Shown piece after piece: positions 34,415 through 43,215 of a stretch of 48,908 bases of DNA. The notes beneath the pieces were generated by a model. That model did no database searches and was not told the origin of the DNA. It saw only the letters and a program-made list of their open reading frames with translations. The DNA is from Spirochaetota bacterium. GTDB taxonomy: Bacteria; Spirochaetota; UBA4802; UBA5550. Both the position numbers and the translations under genes were made by a program. The stretch spans positions 1 through 48,908 of the forward strand of contig JAFGBT010000016.1 in assembly GCA_016933025.1 (NCBI GenBank), given 5' to 3'. The number at the start of each line of letters is the position of its first letter. Position 1 is the first letter of the stretch.

Positions 34415-35698
34415 ATGAATGCAATATCCTTTCTCGCCAGCATGGCCTGGGCCGTATATCTTTTCCTCGGTTTTCATGTTATACGGCTTGACGCCAGGTC
34501 CGCGGTCAACCGGCTGTTTTTCCTCGTCTGCCTCGGCATGGCGCTCTGGGCCGCTTTCGCGTCGCTCGCCTTTTCCGCCGATACGAAAGAGCAATTCCTG
34601 CTCGGGTTTCAGCTGGGCAGCCTCTTCAACATCATTTTTTATCCGCTGACCGTGCACTTCTGCCTGGCCCTTACGAGATTGATTCCCCTGCGTCCCCTGG
34701 TGTATGCGGCAATATACGTCCCGGCCCTCCCCATTTTTTACCGCACCGCCACGGGCAACATCCTTTTCAAGGATTTCGTGAAGGTGGGGGACTACTGGGA
34801 GTTTCTGCCCGACTACGGCTCTCCCTGGCTGGTGTATGTCGCCCTCTATTATTTCACATGCATGATGGTCGGGGCGATATGCTTCATCATCTGGACCAGG
34901 AGGGCCGCGACGAACAAGCAGCGGAAGCAGGGAAGGATAATCGCGACGGCGATGCTCATATCGATCGTTATCGTGACGACTGACGAAATATTCCTGTCCA
35001 AGCTGGATTTTTACAATACGAAGGCGGTCTCTCCCATACTCTTCATCATCTGGATGGGGGGGATCTGGTACGCCATGGTTCGGCACCAGTTTTTGAAGAT
35101 AACGCCCGCGGTGGTGAGCGAGTGCATCATCGCGAACATAGACGAGTCGTTCATCCTCATGGACAATGAATTCAGGATTATACGGGTAAATCAGGCGGCC
35201 GAGCGGCTCCTGAACGCGGATCGAAAGGAGCTCCGCGACCGTAGTTTCTCCGAGTTCGTCACAGAAGAGAGCATCATGGCCGAAATGGAGCGAATGCGCG
35301 GGGGCGAGTTCGAAAGCATGTCATGCCGCATGCATTTCAGGGTCAAAAACGGCGAACCCGTTTTCATGGACACAAGGATGAAAATGGTTAAAGACAGTCA
35401 CGGCGATACCATAGGCGTCATGGTCATCGGCAAGGAAGTCAGGGGATTGAAATGCTTCAGGGAGCATTTTCACGTGACCCCGCGGGAAGCGGAGGTCATC
35501 AGGCTCGTTGTGGAGGGGTTTTCAAGAAAAGAGATCGCCGGGCGCATGGGCCTCTCCGAAGAGACCGTCAAGACCCATATCACCAGTGCCTACAACAGGC
35601 TGGGCGTCAACAACAGGATGCAGCTGTTAAATCTCCTTAAAGAGTACAACATGGTGTCAGAGCAGCCCGGCGACAGGACCGTGGTCCTGCTCCGATGA
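34415..35698 (+). CDS. membrane-bound PAS-LuxR transcriptional regulator
   Basis: 427 aa. Residues 1-210 hold about seven membrane helices of the kind used as input domains by histidine kinases; 220-335 is a PAS domain (IANIDESFILMDNEFRIIRV, VMVIGKE); 355-415 is a LuxR-type helix-turn-helix (TPREAEVIRLVVEGFSRKEI, GLSEETVKTHITSAYNRLGV). The fusion suggests a one-component system that senses a membrane or external signal and binds DNA while anchored. It is separated from the preceding gene by 77 nt. Targets are unknown; the lipoprotein island downstream is a candidate by position only. Confidence 0.88.
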   Translation: MNAISFLASMAWAVYLFLGFHVIRLDARSAVNRLFFLVCLGMALWAAFASLAFSADTKEQFLLGFQLGSLFNIIFYPLTVHFCLALTRLIPLRPLVYAAIYVPALPIFYRTATGNILFKDFVKVGDYWEFLPDYGSPWLVYVALYYFTCMMVGAICFIIWTRRAATNKQRKQGRIIATAMLISIVIVTTDEIFLSKLDFYNTKAVSPILFIIWMGGIWYAMVRHQFLKITPAVVSECIIANIDESFILMDNEFRIIRVNQAAERLLNADRKELRDRSFSEFVTEESIMAEMERMRGGEFESMSCRMHFRVKNGEPVFMDTRMKMVKDSHGDTIGVMVIGKEVRGLKCFREHFHVTPREAEVIRLVVEGFSRKEIAGRMGLSEETVKTHITSAYNRLGVNNRMQLLNLLKEYNMVSEQPGDRTVVLLR

Positions 35699-36070
35699 AC
35701 CGTGTGTATATGGTTACTCTGACCCCGTGGTCTATCGAGTTTGCTCTGACCCCATCACAACCCATTATGTTATTGAACACAACGCGGCGAATGTGCATAA
35801 AAAACTGATTTTTGCTCTTTTTCAACATGTCTCACCCTTTTGGGGGATGCGCTGAACCATTCCCTCATGTACTATTTTCTTCTATAATAACAGCATCATA
35901 TTAAATATGCGGCAGTAGCGTTATGCTATTTATTCCATTATTCCCGGCAGGGAGATGGGGGGGTGGCTTTTGGCCGCTGTTATGTGCTTCGGGGTAAGCC
36001 CGGATACCCGGGTTTGACTTTGTAGCTGGTGGTACTTGAAGAACATCCATATCTGTCATTGGGGGAAGCC
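35699..36070. other. intergenic region, no gene
   Basis: About 370 bases. CTCTGACCCC occurs twice (near 35717 and 35744), and the remainder is AT-rich. No promoter or RNA can be called with confidence. Confidence 0.5.
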
Positions 36071-38287
36071 ATGAGAAGAGTATGTTCACTATTAGTTGTT
36101 ATTGTCGCATGCGTTATGCTGTTTGCAGGATGCAAAGCCGGTACCTTGTCAAATATGTCCCTGCTCACAGCATTGGGTTTCGGCGGGGGAAGCGGCGATA
36201 CTTACTGGGGGCACTGGGGGGCCAATGGTTCCGTGATGTGCACAGAGGTCCACAACAACAGGCTCTATTTCGGTGGTGATTTTACCCGCGTCTGGGCCAA
36301 TGTCGCTGGAGCCGCGTGGCTGGACACGAATACAGGTATGCTGGTAGCCGGGAAGAAACACCCCTATGTCCACGGCGAGGTCTATGCCGTAGCGTCCGAC
36401 GGCGCTGGAGGATGGTACATCGGTGGTGACTTTAATAAGATTAATAACGAAACGCGTAATTACATCGCACGGATCAATATGGATGGGTCGCTCCACGAGT
36501 GGAACCCCGACTCAGCCGGCGTCGTGCAAGCTATAGTCGTTTCCGGAGAAACGGTCTATATCGGAGGAAATATAGACGGAATGACAGGCGGGAGGAATTG
36601 CTACGGCATAGCGGCCATTGATGCTGTTACAGGCCTGGCATATGATTGGGGGGGGAATGGTACTAACGGAACGGTGAATGCCATGGCTATGTCAGGAAAT
36701 TTACTTTACATAGGAGGTCAGTTTACCAGGGTTAACGGTGACACCGATTACCCGTATATTGCGGCACTTGATCTCTCGACCGGACTGCCGACGGCATGGT
36801 ATCCGAATTCCAACGGAGCTGTTTTTACAATCGCGGTGCACGATGATGAAGTCTACGCGGGAGGCAGTTTTACCAGCATTGGCGGTGAAGCGCGCGATTA
36901 TATCGCTTCGCTGAACGCTGCGACCGGGGCCGCCACTGATTTCAACGTCGGCTACGAAACAAATGGAGTAATACGGACGATCGCGATACTGCCGCGCGAT
37001 ACGTATACCATCGTATACGTGGGGGGAGAATTCACCATTATAGGCGCTTCGAGCTCCGCGCGCAATCATATTGCCGCAATAGACAGGGCAGCCGGTACCA
37101 TACGATCATGGGACCCGAATGCGAACGGCATTGTGCAATCTGTCACCTTGAACGAGAACACACTCTATACAACGGGCCTTTTCACAACCATTGCCGGTCA
37201 GACCAGAAATTACGCCGCCGGGTTCACTGTTGATCCGGCGAATGAGGATGTGGTGACCATAACAGAATGGGACCCGGACTGCCAAAGTACAGTGAACGCG
37301 ATCGGATTGTACGGGAACACGGCCTTTATCGGGGGGAACTTCACCCACTGCTGCGCAAGGGACCGGAGCAGAATCGCATCGGTGGAACTCTCCACCGGCG
37401 TGCTCACTGCCTGGAATCCTGGCGCGAACATTCAGGTGCGGGCGCTGGCCGGCTTCGGGAACACCATCTATGCAGGCGGGAACTTCACCACAATCGGCGG
37501 GCAGCCGAGAGATTACATAGCCGCTCTCGACGCTGAAACAGGCATAGCCTCAGCATGGGACACTGATTCAGATAGCACCGTTGTCAGCATTATAGCGACG
37601 AAATCCAGAATATATGCCGGCGGTTACTTTAACTTCATCGGTGGCGTGTCAAGAGACTATATTGCCGCTCTTGACCCCTCGACGGGCAGTGCCGTTGCCG
37701 GTTGGGATCCTGATCCGAATGCCGAGATAATGGCTATGGTTCTGGCAGGCGGCGATCTCTATGTCGGGGGATCATTTACCGTTATTGGCGGCGAGTCGCG
37801 TGATTTTCTTGCTTGCCTTGATGCCAGAACTGCGGCAGCAAGCGCGTGGGACCCCGGCGCGAGTAATATGGCCTACAGTGTCGCTATCATGAACGATACG
37901 ATTTATTCCGGAGGACTTTTTTCTTCTATTGGCGTTGATCCCCGCAACCGTATTGCCGCTATCGACTTAAACGGAAATGCCACTGCCTTTGACCCCAACG
38001 CCGATAATACAATTTATATGATAAGTCATTCTGATAGGGCCATTTATGCCGGAGGTCTATTTCAGAATATTGGCACCCAGGCGCGAAACAGGATTGCGGC
38101 CCTTGACCCTGTCACGGGGATTGCCACATCCTGGGATCCCAATCTTGACAGTAGCGTCTGGACATTGTCGCTGTCAGGCAATTGCGTTTTCGCCGGCGGT
38201 TTCTTCTCAACTGTCGGTACCGACCCCTATGTCGCAAACTCTTTAGTCGGTATTGACGCGGACACCGGCCTTCCATACGGGATGTAA
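36071..38287 (+). CDS. surface lipoprotein built of 14 propeller-like repeats
   Basis: 738 aa with lipobox LFAGC. The whole mature chain consists of about 14 modules of 45-55 residues with consensus VYAGG-FT-IGG--RDYIAALD--TG----WDPN, similar to delta-60/kelch-like beta-propeller blades; 14 would allow two seven-bladed propellers. No catalytic motif. ATG 36071 is chosen because GGGGGAAG lies 4 nt before it and it starts the signal peptide; the frame is open 42 nt further. It heads a plus-strand set of large lipoproteins. Confidence 0.87.
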   Translation: MRRVCSLLVVIVACVMLFAGCKAGTLSNMSLLTALGFGGGSGDTYWGHWGANGSVMCTEVHNNRLYFGGDFTRVWANVAGAAWLDTNTGMLVAGKKHPYVHGEVYAVASDGAGGWYIGGDFNKINNETRNYIARINMDGSLHEWNPDSAGVVQAIVVSGETVYIGGNIDGMTGGRNCYGIAAIDAVTGLAYDWGGNGTNGTVNAMAMSGNLLYIGGQFTRVNGDTDYPYIAALDLSTGLPTAWYPNSNGAVFTIAVHDDEVYAGGSFTSIGGEARDYIASLNAATGAATDFNVGYETNGVIRTIAILPRDTYTIVYVGGEFTIIGASSSARNHIAAIDRAAGTIRSWDPNANGIVQSVTLNENTLYTTGLFTTIAGQTRNYAAGFTVDPANEDVVTITEWDPDCQSTVNAIGLYGNTAFIGGNFTHCCARDRSRIASVELSTGVLTAWNPGANIQVRALAGFGNTIYAGGNFTTIGGQPRDYIAALDAETGIASAWDTDSDSTVVSIIATKSRIYAGGYFNFIGGVSRDYIAALDPSTGSAVAGWDPDPNAEIMAMVLAGGDLYVGGSFTVIGGESRDFLACLDARTAAASAWDPGASNMAYSVAIMNDTIYSGGLFSSIGVDPRNRIAAIDLNGNATAFDPNADNTIYMISHSDRAIYAGGLFQNIGTQARNRIAALDPVTGIATSWDPNLDSSVWTLSLSGNCVFAGGFFSTVGTDPYVANSLVGIDADTGLPYGM

Positions 38288-38497
38288 GAAAGGGGGCGTC
38301 GCGCACAAGAGAGGTTGCCGCAGTGGGCGTGCCTCGCCCCGCCGCGGCATGCTCCCGTTGTTTGAACAGCGGGTGCATGCAGGTCAAGGGCAGTTTAAAA
38401 CTGTGGCGTGAACAGTATTGGATATAATCGTTTTGTCTGTCTGTTGTGTTGAATTGGATACAATAATAAGAATATTACCTAAGACTGGGGGGAGAAA
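38288..38497. other. upstream region shared with the next paralogue
   Basis: The last 85 bases before the ATG at 38498 align with those before the ATG at 40378, including TATAAT boxes (38423-38428 and 40303-40308), the TTGTTGTG/CTGTTGTG segment and the G-rich ribosome site. The duplication therefore covered the promoter too. Confidence 0.65.
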
Positions 38498-40126
38498 ATG
38501 AAACACATCATTTCAATAGTCGTTTTCCTTGGGATCATCGCATCAGCAACAGGATGTAAAAAAACGAGCGAATCATTCAATCCGCTGCTGCTGCTTGGCG
38601 GCGGTACGGTCACTGTCCCGGCACCTCCGGGCGCGGCGACCGTGACCCCGGGCGACGAGCAGCTTTCGCTTGCATGGACGGCCGTTGCCGGTGCGACCGC
38701 CTACGAAGTCTGGTTCAGTAGCTCAAGCGATTCCGGTACCGCGCTGCTGGATGAAGGTGACATTGTGGGAACGACCCACATCATTGACGGCCTTTCCAAC
38801 AGCAACCCCTACTACGTGTGGCTCAAGGCGAAGAACAGCGCGGGCACGAGCGAGTTCGGGCCGATGGCGAGCGGCACGCCGCAATATCCCGTCCCGGCCC
38901 CTCCGGGCGCGGTCCGCGTGGTGCCCGGTCAGACGTCGCTCTCTCTCTCATGGAACGCGGTTTCAGGAGCGACCGCCTATGAGATCTGGTACAATGAGGT
39001 AGCAAACGATCTAGTGACGAATCTGGAGTACCTTGGAGAGAACATTACAACCAGCTTTACCTGGAATGTACTTACAACCAATAACACCTACTATATCTGG
39101 CTCAAGGCGAAGAACCCGGCGTATACCAGCGATTTCGGCCCGGTGGCGATCGGGATTCCGGTACTGAATGATGTTCTTGATGTAGACGGCGTATCATATA
39201 AAATGATCAGGATGGACCAGGGAGGCATTGATTTCTTTACCGGAGTCAATGACGGCGGCTCTGCCAGTCTGTTCCCCGGATCATACTTTATAGGCGAGAC
39301 AGAGGTGACCTATGAGCTGTGGTATGAAATATATACCTGGGCGATCGATACCTCCGTTGACCATGACGGAGACAGTTTCACGTTTGATGATGATGGAGAT
39401 GATGACGTGTACACCTTTGCCAATACCGGCATACCGGGAAACGACGGAACCGCCGGCACGGAAACAACCAGCCAGGAGCCGGTCACCACAATAAACTGGC
39501 GGTCAGCCATGGTCTGGTGCAACGCGCTTACCGAGTGGTACAACTTGAACAACGGGGCTGACCCTGACCTGGGCACTGCGTACCGGCAAGCTGATACAGT
39601 TACGCCCATACGGAGCGTGAACGATGGAGCGATAGATCTCACCCCTGGCGCCCAGGATAATCCGAATGTAGACATTTTAAGAACCGGATTCAGGCTGCCC
39701 ACAAGCGATGAATGGGAGTTCTTTGCCCGGTATATCGATGACCAACAACCCGACACCGATATCAGGGATACAGATGAGTATTTCCCCGGAGACCATGTGA
39801 GCGGCGACATAACGGGCCACTGTTATCCCGATGACGCGGGGACCTCAACGGTATTCGGCGATTACGCCGTCTATTACGGTAATTCAGGATTATCCACCGC
39901 GGCTGTAAAAAGCAAGCTGGGCAACCCCCTTGGCATCTTCGACATGGGCGGCAATGTATACGAATGGTGTTTCGACTGGCACCCGGATCATGTCAATACC
40001 CAGCGCGTGTACCGGGGCGGAAGCTGGGCGCGCACCGCCCAGCACCTTCAACTGGGCTATGAGTCATCTCAAAGTCCAAATTACGAGATCGAGGACGTCG
40101 GCTTCCGCGTGGTCAGGTATCAGTAA
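38498..40126 (+). CDS. lipoprotein: two Fn3-like domains plus FGE-sulfatase (C-type-lectin-like) domain
   Basis: 542 aa. Signal peptide with lipobox ATGC, a short linker, two fibronectin-type-III-like domains (about 45-130 and 132-220, each with WLKAKN-TS-FGPVA), then a formylglycine-generating-enzyme-like domain (about 235-542) with TGFRLPTSDEWEFFAR, GGNVYEWCFDW, YRGGSWAR and GFRVVR. The catalytic Cys pair of true FGE is not evident, so a binding role is likely. An Asp-rich loop (DHDGDSFTFDDDGDDD) may bind calcium. The first 30 residues are nearly identical to those of the next gene product. Confidence 0.88.
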   Translation: MKHIISIVVFLGIIASATGCKKTSESFNPLLLLGGGTVTVPAPPGAATVTPGDEQLSLAWTAVAGATAYEVWFSSSSDSGTALLDEGDIVGTTHIIDGLSNSNPYYVWLKAKNSAGTSEFGPMASGTPQYPVPAPPGAVRVVPGQTSLSLSWNAVSGATAYEIWYNEVANDLVTNLEYLGENITTSFTWNVLTTNNTYYIWLKAKNPAYTSDFGPVAIGIPVLNDVLDVDGVSYKMIRMDQGGIDFFTGVNDGGSASLFPGSYFIGETEVTYELWYEIYTWAIDTSVDHDGDSFTFDDDGDDDVYTFANTGIPGNDGTAGTETTSQEPVTTINWRSAMVWCNALTEWYNLNNGADPDLGTAYRQADTVTPIRSVNDGAIDLTPGAQDNPNVDILRTGFRLPTSDEWEFFARYIDDQQPDTDIRDTDEYFPGDHVSGDITGHCYPDDAGTSTVFGDYAVYYGNSGLSTAAVKSKLGNPLGIFDMGGNVYEWCFDWHPDHVNTQRVYRGGSWARTAQHLQLGYESSQSPNYEIEDVGFRVVRYQ

Positions 40127-40280
40127 TTCTTTATAAGAACTGATCAATGCCCGGACGCGGTCATGACCTGGCCGGCGAGGGGTGTGGCATAGCGGCCGGT
40201 CATGTCCACGAAGCCGGCGGCGCCTGAGCACTGAATCGCTCCCCGGGTCATGTGCGGGTCGGGATGCGGGTAAAAAAAGC

Positions 40281-40308
40281 TTGTAATGCGGGAAGTATCC
40301 GGTATAAT
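40281..40308 (+). promoter_or_regulatory. promoter of the second paralogue
   Basis: TTGTAA (40281-40286), 16 nt, TATAAT (40303-40308), about 63 nt before the expected translation start region at 40378. Matching TATAAT lies at the same relative place before the first paralogue. Confidence 0.5.
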
Positions 40309-40377
40309 CGTGTCGTCTCGTTGTTGTGTGGGATTTGGATAAAATAACAAGCATATAACCGGCGTCCGGGGTGGAAA

Positions 40378-42006
40378 ATGAAACAGATCATTGCATTAGC
40401 CGTTTGCCTTGGGATCATCACATCAGTAACAGGATGTAAAAAAACGAGCGAATCGTTCAATCCTCTGGCGCTGTTAAGCGTCAGCACTGCCAGTGCCCCG
40501 GAGGCACCGGGTGCGGCGATTGTGACGATCGGCGATACAGAACTTACAATTGACTGGGCGGCCGTCGACGGGGCGACCGCCTATGAAGTCTGGCACAGCG
40601 ACACAAATGATTCCGCTACCGCGGCACAGCACGGAGGTGACATCGTCGGCACCAGCCATGTGATTGACGGGCTTTCCAACGGCGCGCCCCGATACGTGTG
40701 GCTCAAGGCGAAGAACAGTGTGGGCACAAGCGGGTTCGGGCCGGTGGCGAGCGGTACGCCGGGCCCGCCGGCCGCTCCGGCCGCTGCGATCCTCACGCCG
40801 TTCAGCGGGGAGATCTCACTGATCTGGAAAACGGTTGCCAATGCGACCGCCTATGAAGTCTGGTACAATGATACCGACAATTCTGCGTCGGCGACCCAGG
40901 ACGGAGGGGACATTACCGGCACGAGCCATACCATTACCGGGCTTTCCAACGGCACTCCCTGTTACGTGTGGCTCAAGGCGAAAAACGTCGTAGGGACGAG
41001 CGATTTCGGTTCCGTTGCGAGCGATATTCCTTCAGCAATGGTCCCCGCCCCCTTCGTCACGGGCCAGACAACATGCTATGACGTAGACGGCAACACGATA
41101 GCCTGCGCCGGTACCGGCCAGGACGGGGAACTGCTGAATGGCGTTACGTGGACCGCCCCGCATTTCACCGACAACGGGGACGGCACGATAACCGATAGTT
41201 TAACCGGCCTGATCTGGGAGCAGTCCCCGGACACGACCGCCAAGACCTGGGCCGCCGCCCTGGCCTACGCCAATGACTCCGAACTCGGCGGATACACTGA
41301 TTGGCGCCTGCCGAACATGGACGAATTGAGGAGCCTTTTCGGGCAGTACGGACAGAGCGCAGTCCACACCTGGCTCAACGGACAGGGTTTTACGGGCATT
41401 CAGAATGCCAGGTACTGGACAGGAACCACGGCTCCATACAGTTCCGATTACAGTATAGTTGTCCATGCCGAGGTCGGCAGTATGATTAACTGGGAAAAAG
41501 CCAATACTCTTCGGGCGATACTAGTCTGTGGTTTCTCGAACAAGCTCCCGAAGACCGGACAGACTGCGAACTACGACATCACATACCCGGACGATGAGGA
41601 CGGAGACCTTGAACTCGGCGTGGCATGGCCGTCCACCCGCTTTACCGACAACACGGACGGCACGGTGACCGACAACCTGACCGGCCTCATGTGGCAGCAG
41701 TCACCCGACGCCACCACGCGGAACTGGGCAACCGCCCTGGCCGATGCCAATGCTTCGACTCTGGCAACCCATGCGGACTGGCGCCTCCCGAACATTAATG
41801 AGCTGGAGAGCCTCTATAATGCCGGTGTGACGCCGCAGAATGGCTGGCTTAACTCTCTGGATTTTATCGGAATACAGTCTGGTTATTACTGGACCAGCAC
41901 CACCTATGAGGGGAGCGCGTCAATGGCCTGGTCAATTAGCATGTATCTCCTGGGCGCGGCATACGGAAGTAAAACCAATGAAAATTATTTAATCATGGTC
42001 CGTTGA
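40378..42006 (+). CDS. lipoprotein: two Fn3-like domains plus two DUF1566 (Lcl C-terminal) domains
   Basis: 542 aa. Lipobox VTGC followed by KKTSESFNPL, identical to the preceding protein, then two Fn3-like domains (YEVWYNDTDNSASATQ; WLKAKN-VGTS-FG). Two DUF1566 domains follow, each with DNGDGTITDSLTGLIWEQ- or DNTDGTVTDNLTGLMWQQ-type starts and DWRLPN-DEL/NEL. DUF1566 domains are adhesin-type modules (Legionella Lcl). The protein is thus a paralogue with the same stalk and a different head. GTGG/GGGG ribosome site. Confidence 0.88.
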   Translation: MKQIIALAVCLGIITSVTGCKKTSESFNPLALLSVSTASAPEAPGAAIVTIGDTELTIDWAAVDGATAYEVWHSDTNDSATAAQHGGDIVGTSHVIDGLSNGAPRYVWLKAKNSVGTSGFGPVASGTPGPPAAPAAAILTPFSGEISLIWKTVANATAYEVWYNDTDNSASATQDGGDITGTSHTITGLSNGTPCYVWLKAKNVVGTSDFGSVASDIPSAMVPAPFVTGQTTCYDVDGNTIACAGTGQDGELLNGVTWTAPHFTDNGDGTITDSLTGLIWEQSPDTTAKTWAAALAYANDSELGGYTDWRLPNMDELRSLFGQYGQSAVHTWLNGQGFTGIQNARYWTGTTAPYSSDYSIVVHAEVGSMINWEKANTLRAILVCGFSNKLPKTGQTANYDITYPDDEDGDLELGVAWPSTRFTDNTDGTVTDNLTGLMWQQSPDATTRNWATALADANASTLATHADWRLPNINELESLYNAGVTPQNGWLNSLDFIGIQSGYYWTSTTYEGSASMAWSISMYLLGAAYGSKTNENYLIMVR

Positions 42007-42051
42007 AGCGCGTGAAAGGCGTTTCGGGCTGTATTAAAATAGGAGGGAGAA

Positions 42052-42369
42052 ATTAAAAGAATAACCGGCACACTTGCCGCACTGGCTGTTGTGATGTCGC
42101 TCTGTACTGTGCGCGCATGGGCAGGGGGCGTCACCATCAGCCTCGGCGCCAACGCCATGTATACGGCGTGGCAGCCGCCATGGGCGGGCGGGAGGACCCT
42201 GATCCCGCCCTACTATTTCAGTATGAGCGATCCCTCCAATTTCTCTCCGGAGCTGGCCCTGCTCAACAGAAGCTCCGTCCCCATGACCATAAATGAATTC
42301 GAAGACCTCCACGGCCCCCTGGCCGGGCCCTCGCTGGCAGTATCGTTCACTATCGGGGGAAGTAAATAG
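42052..42369 (+). pseudogene. short outer-membrane protein gene with ATT in place of the start codon
   Basis: A strong ribosome site (AGGAGGGA, 42041-42048) is followed 4 nt later by ATT AAA AGA, which opens a complete signal peptide (KRITGTLAALAVVMSLCTVR, cleavage after AWA). No ATG, GTG or TTG exists at a usable distance; the first GTG (42091) lies inside the signal peptide. The mature 80 residues (VTISLGANAMYTAWQPPW, GPSLAVSFTIGGSK) look like only the first strands of an outer-membrane barrel. Either a rare AUU-initiated small gene or, more likely, a truncated gene with a lost start. Confidence 0.55.
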
Positions 42370-42389
42370 GGGGTGCCGGGACGGACGGG

Positions 42390-43109
42390 TCAGCCTTCCT
42401 TTTTCCCGCGGCCCGGGCGGGCGTCCCTGAGCATCGAGAGCTTGGTCCTGTTCTCGACGATTATCCTCAGCTTCACGAAATTCGTCCGTTCGCGTTTCTC
42501 GATATTGAAATTTATCACCAGCCCGACCCCGATGGCGGCCGCGAGAATGTAGTGTATGTTCAGCGTCTCAGCGGCGGTGTGCGGTCCAATGAGGAAATAG
42601 AGGACCTCGAACGAAATTAAATAGAGCGCCGAAAAGACCACCATGTAATAAAACTCGAGCCGTATGAAGATGAGGCTGGTTGTCACGAGCAGGATACAGG
42701 CGGAATGGAAGAAATAGGTCTGCGGGAACTGGTAGTTCATGACGGAGACCAGCGGCGCGATGTTCCCGACCAGTATGCTCGCCGTTGCCCACGGGTAAAA
42801 GACGTAGTGAGGCAGGTCCATGAAGGAGACGATAAAGATGGTGGCGAAGGCGGTTGCGGCGGTCGCGTACGGGACCGCGTAGAGCATGATGTCGGCCGGC
42901 GGCATCAGGTAGTAGTTCATCAGGTAGAACCCGGAATAGGCCGCGAAACCGGCGATCACCACCATCCTGTTGAAGTTGAGGTTGTCCCTCATCTGCCTGG
43001 TCAGGAACTGCCGTTCCAGGTCGGGATTTGAAAACGAGATAAAGAGGGCCTTTTTCTTTATCCGTTCCCAGACCGGTTTTTTGGATGATGATGTATTGGA
43101 TGCTGACAT
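42390..43109 (-). CDS. six-helix membrane sensor-like protein without output domain
   Basis: 239 aa: a basic N-terminus (NPDLERQFLTRQMRDNLNFN), six membrane helices (about 48-205) and a charged coiled tail (NIEKRERTNFVKLRIIVENR). This is the layout of MASE-type input domains found before adenylate or diguanylate cyclase domains, but the chain ends here with RPGRGKKEG. It may be a cyclase gene that lost its 3' half, or a stand-alone membrane protein. It converges on the truncated barrel gene with a 20-nt gap. Confidence 0.65.
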   Translation of the reverse strand: MSASNTSSSKKPVWERIKKKALFISFSNPDLERQFLTRQMRDNLNFNRMVVIAGFAAYSGFYLMNYYLMPPADIMLYAVPYATAATAFATIFIVSFMDLPHYVFYPWATASILVGNIAPLVSVMNYQFPQTYFFHSACILLVTTSLIFIRLEFYYMVVFSALYLISFEVLYFLIGPHTAAETLNIHYILAAAIGVGLVINFNIEKRERTNFVKLRIIVENRTKLSMLRDARPGRGKKEG

Positions 43110-43215
43110 GTGCCGCGCCGCCGTGAACGATCCCTATTTCATAGTAACATACGCGCATGCCGGTGTCAATAATCAATTTTACGGGGGGGCGATAATATCG
43201 GCCGCCGCGGGGCCG

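Noticed and set aside
38498..42369. Diversity-generating retroelement
   Set aside because: The head domains fit target proteins, but no reverse transcriptase, accessory gene or template repeat is in the window, so only the resemblance is reported.
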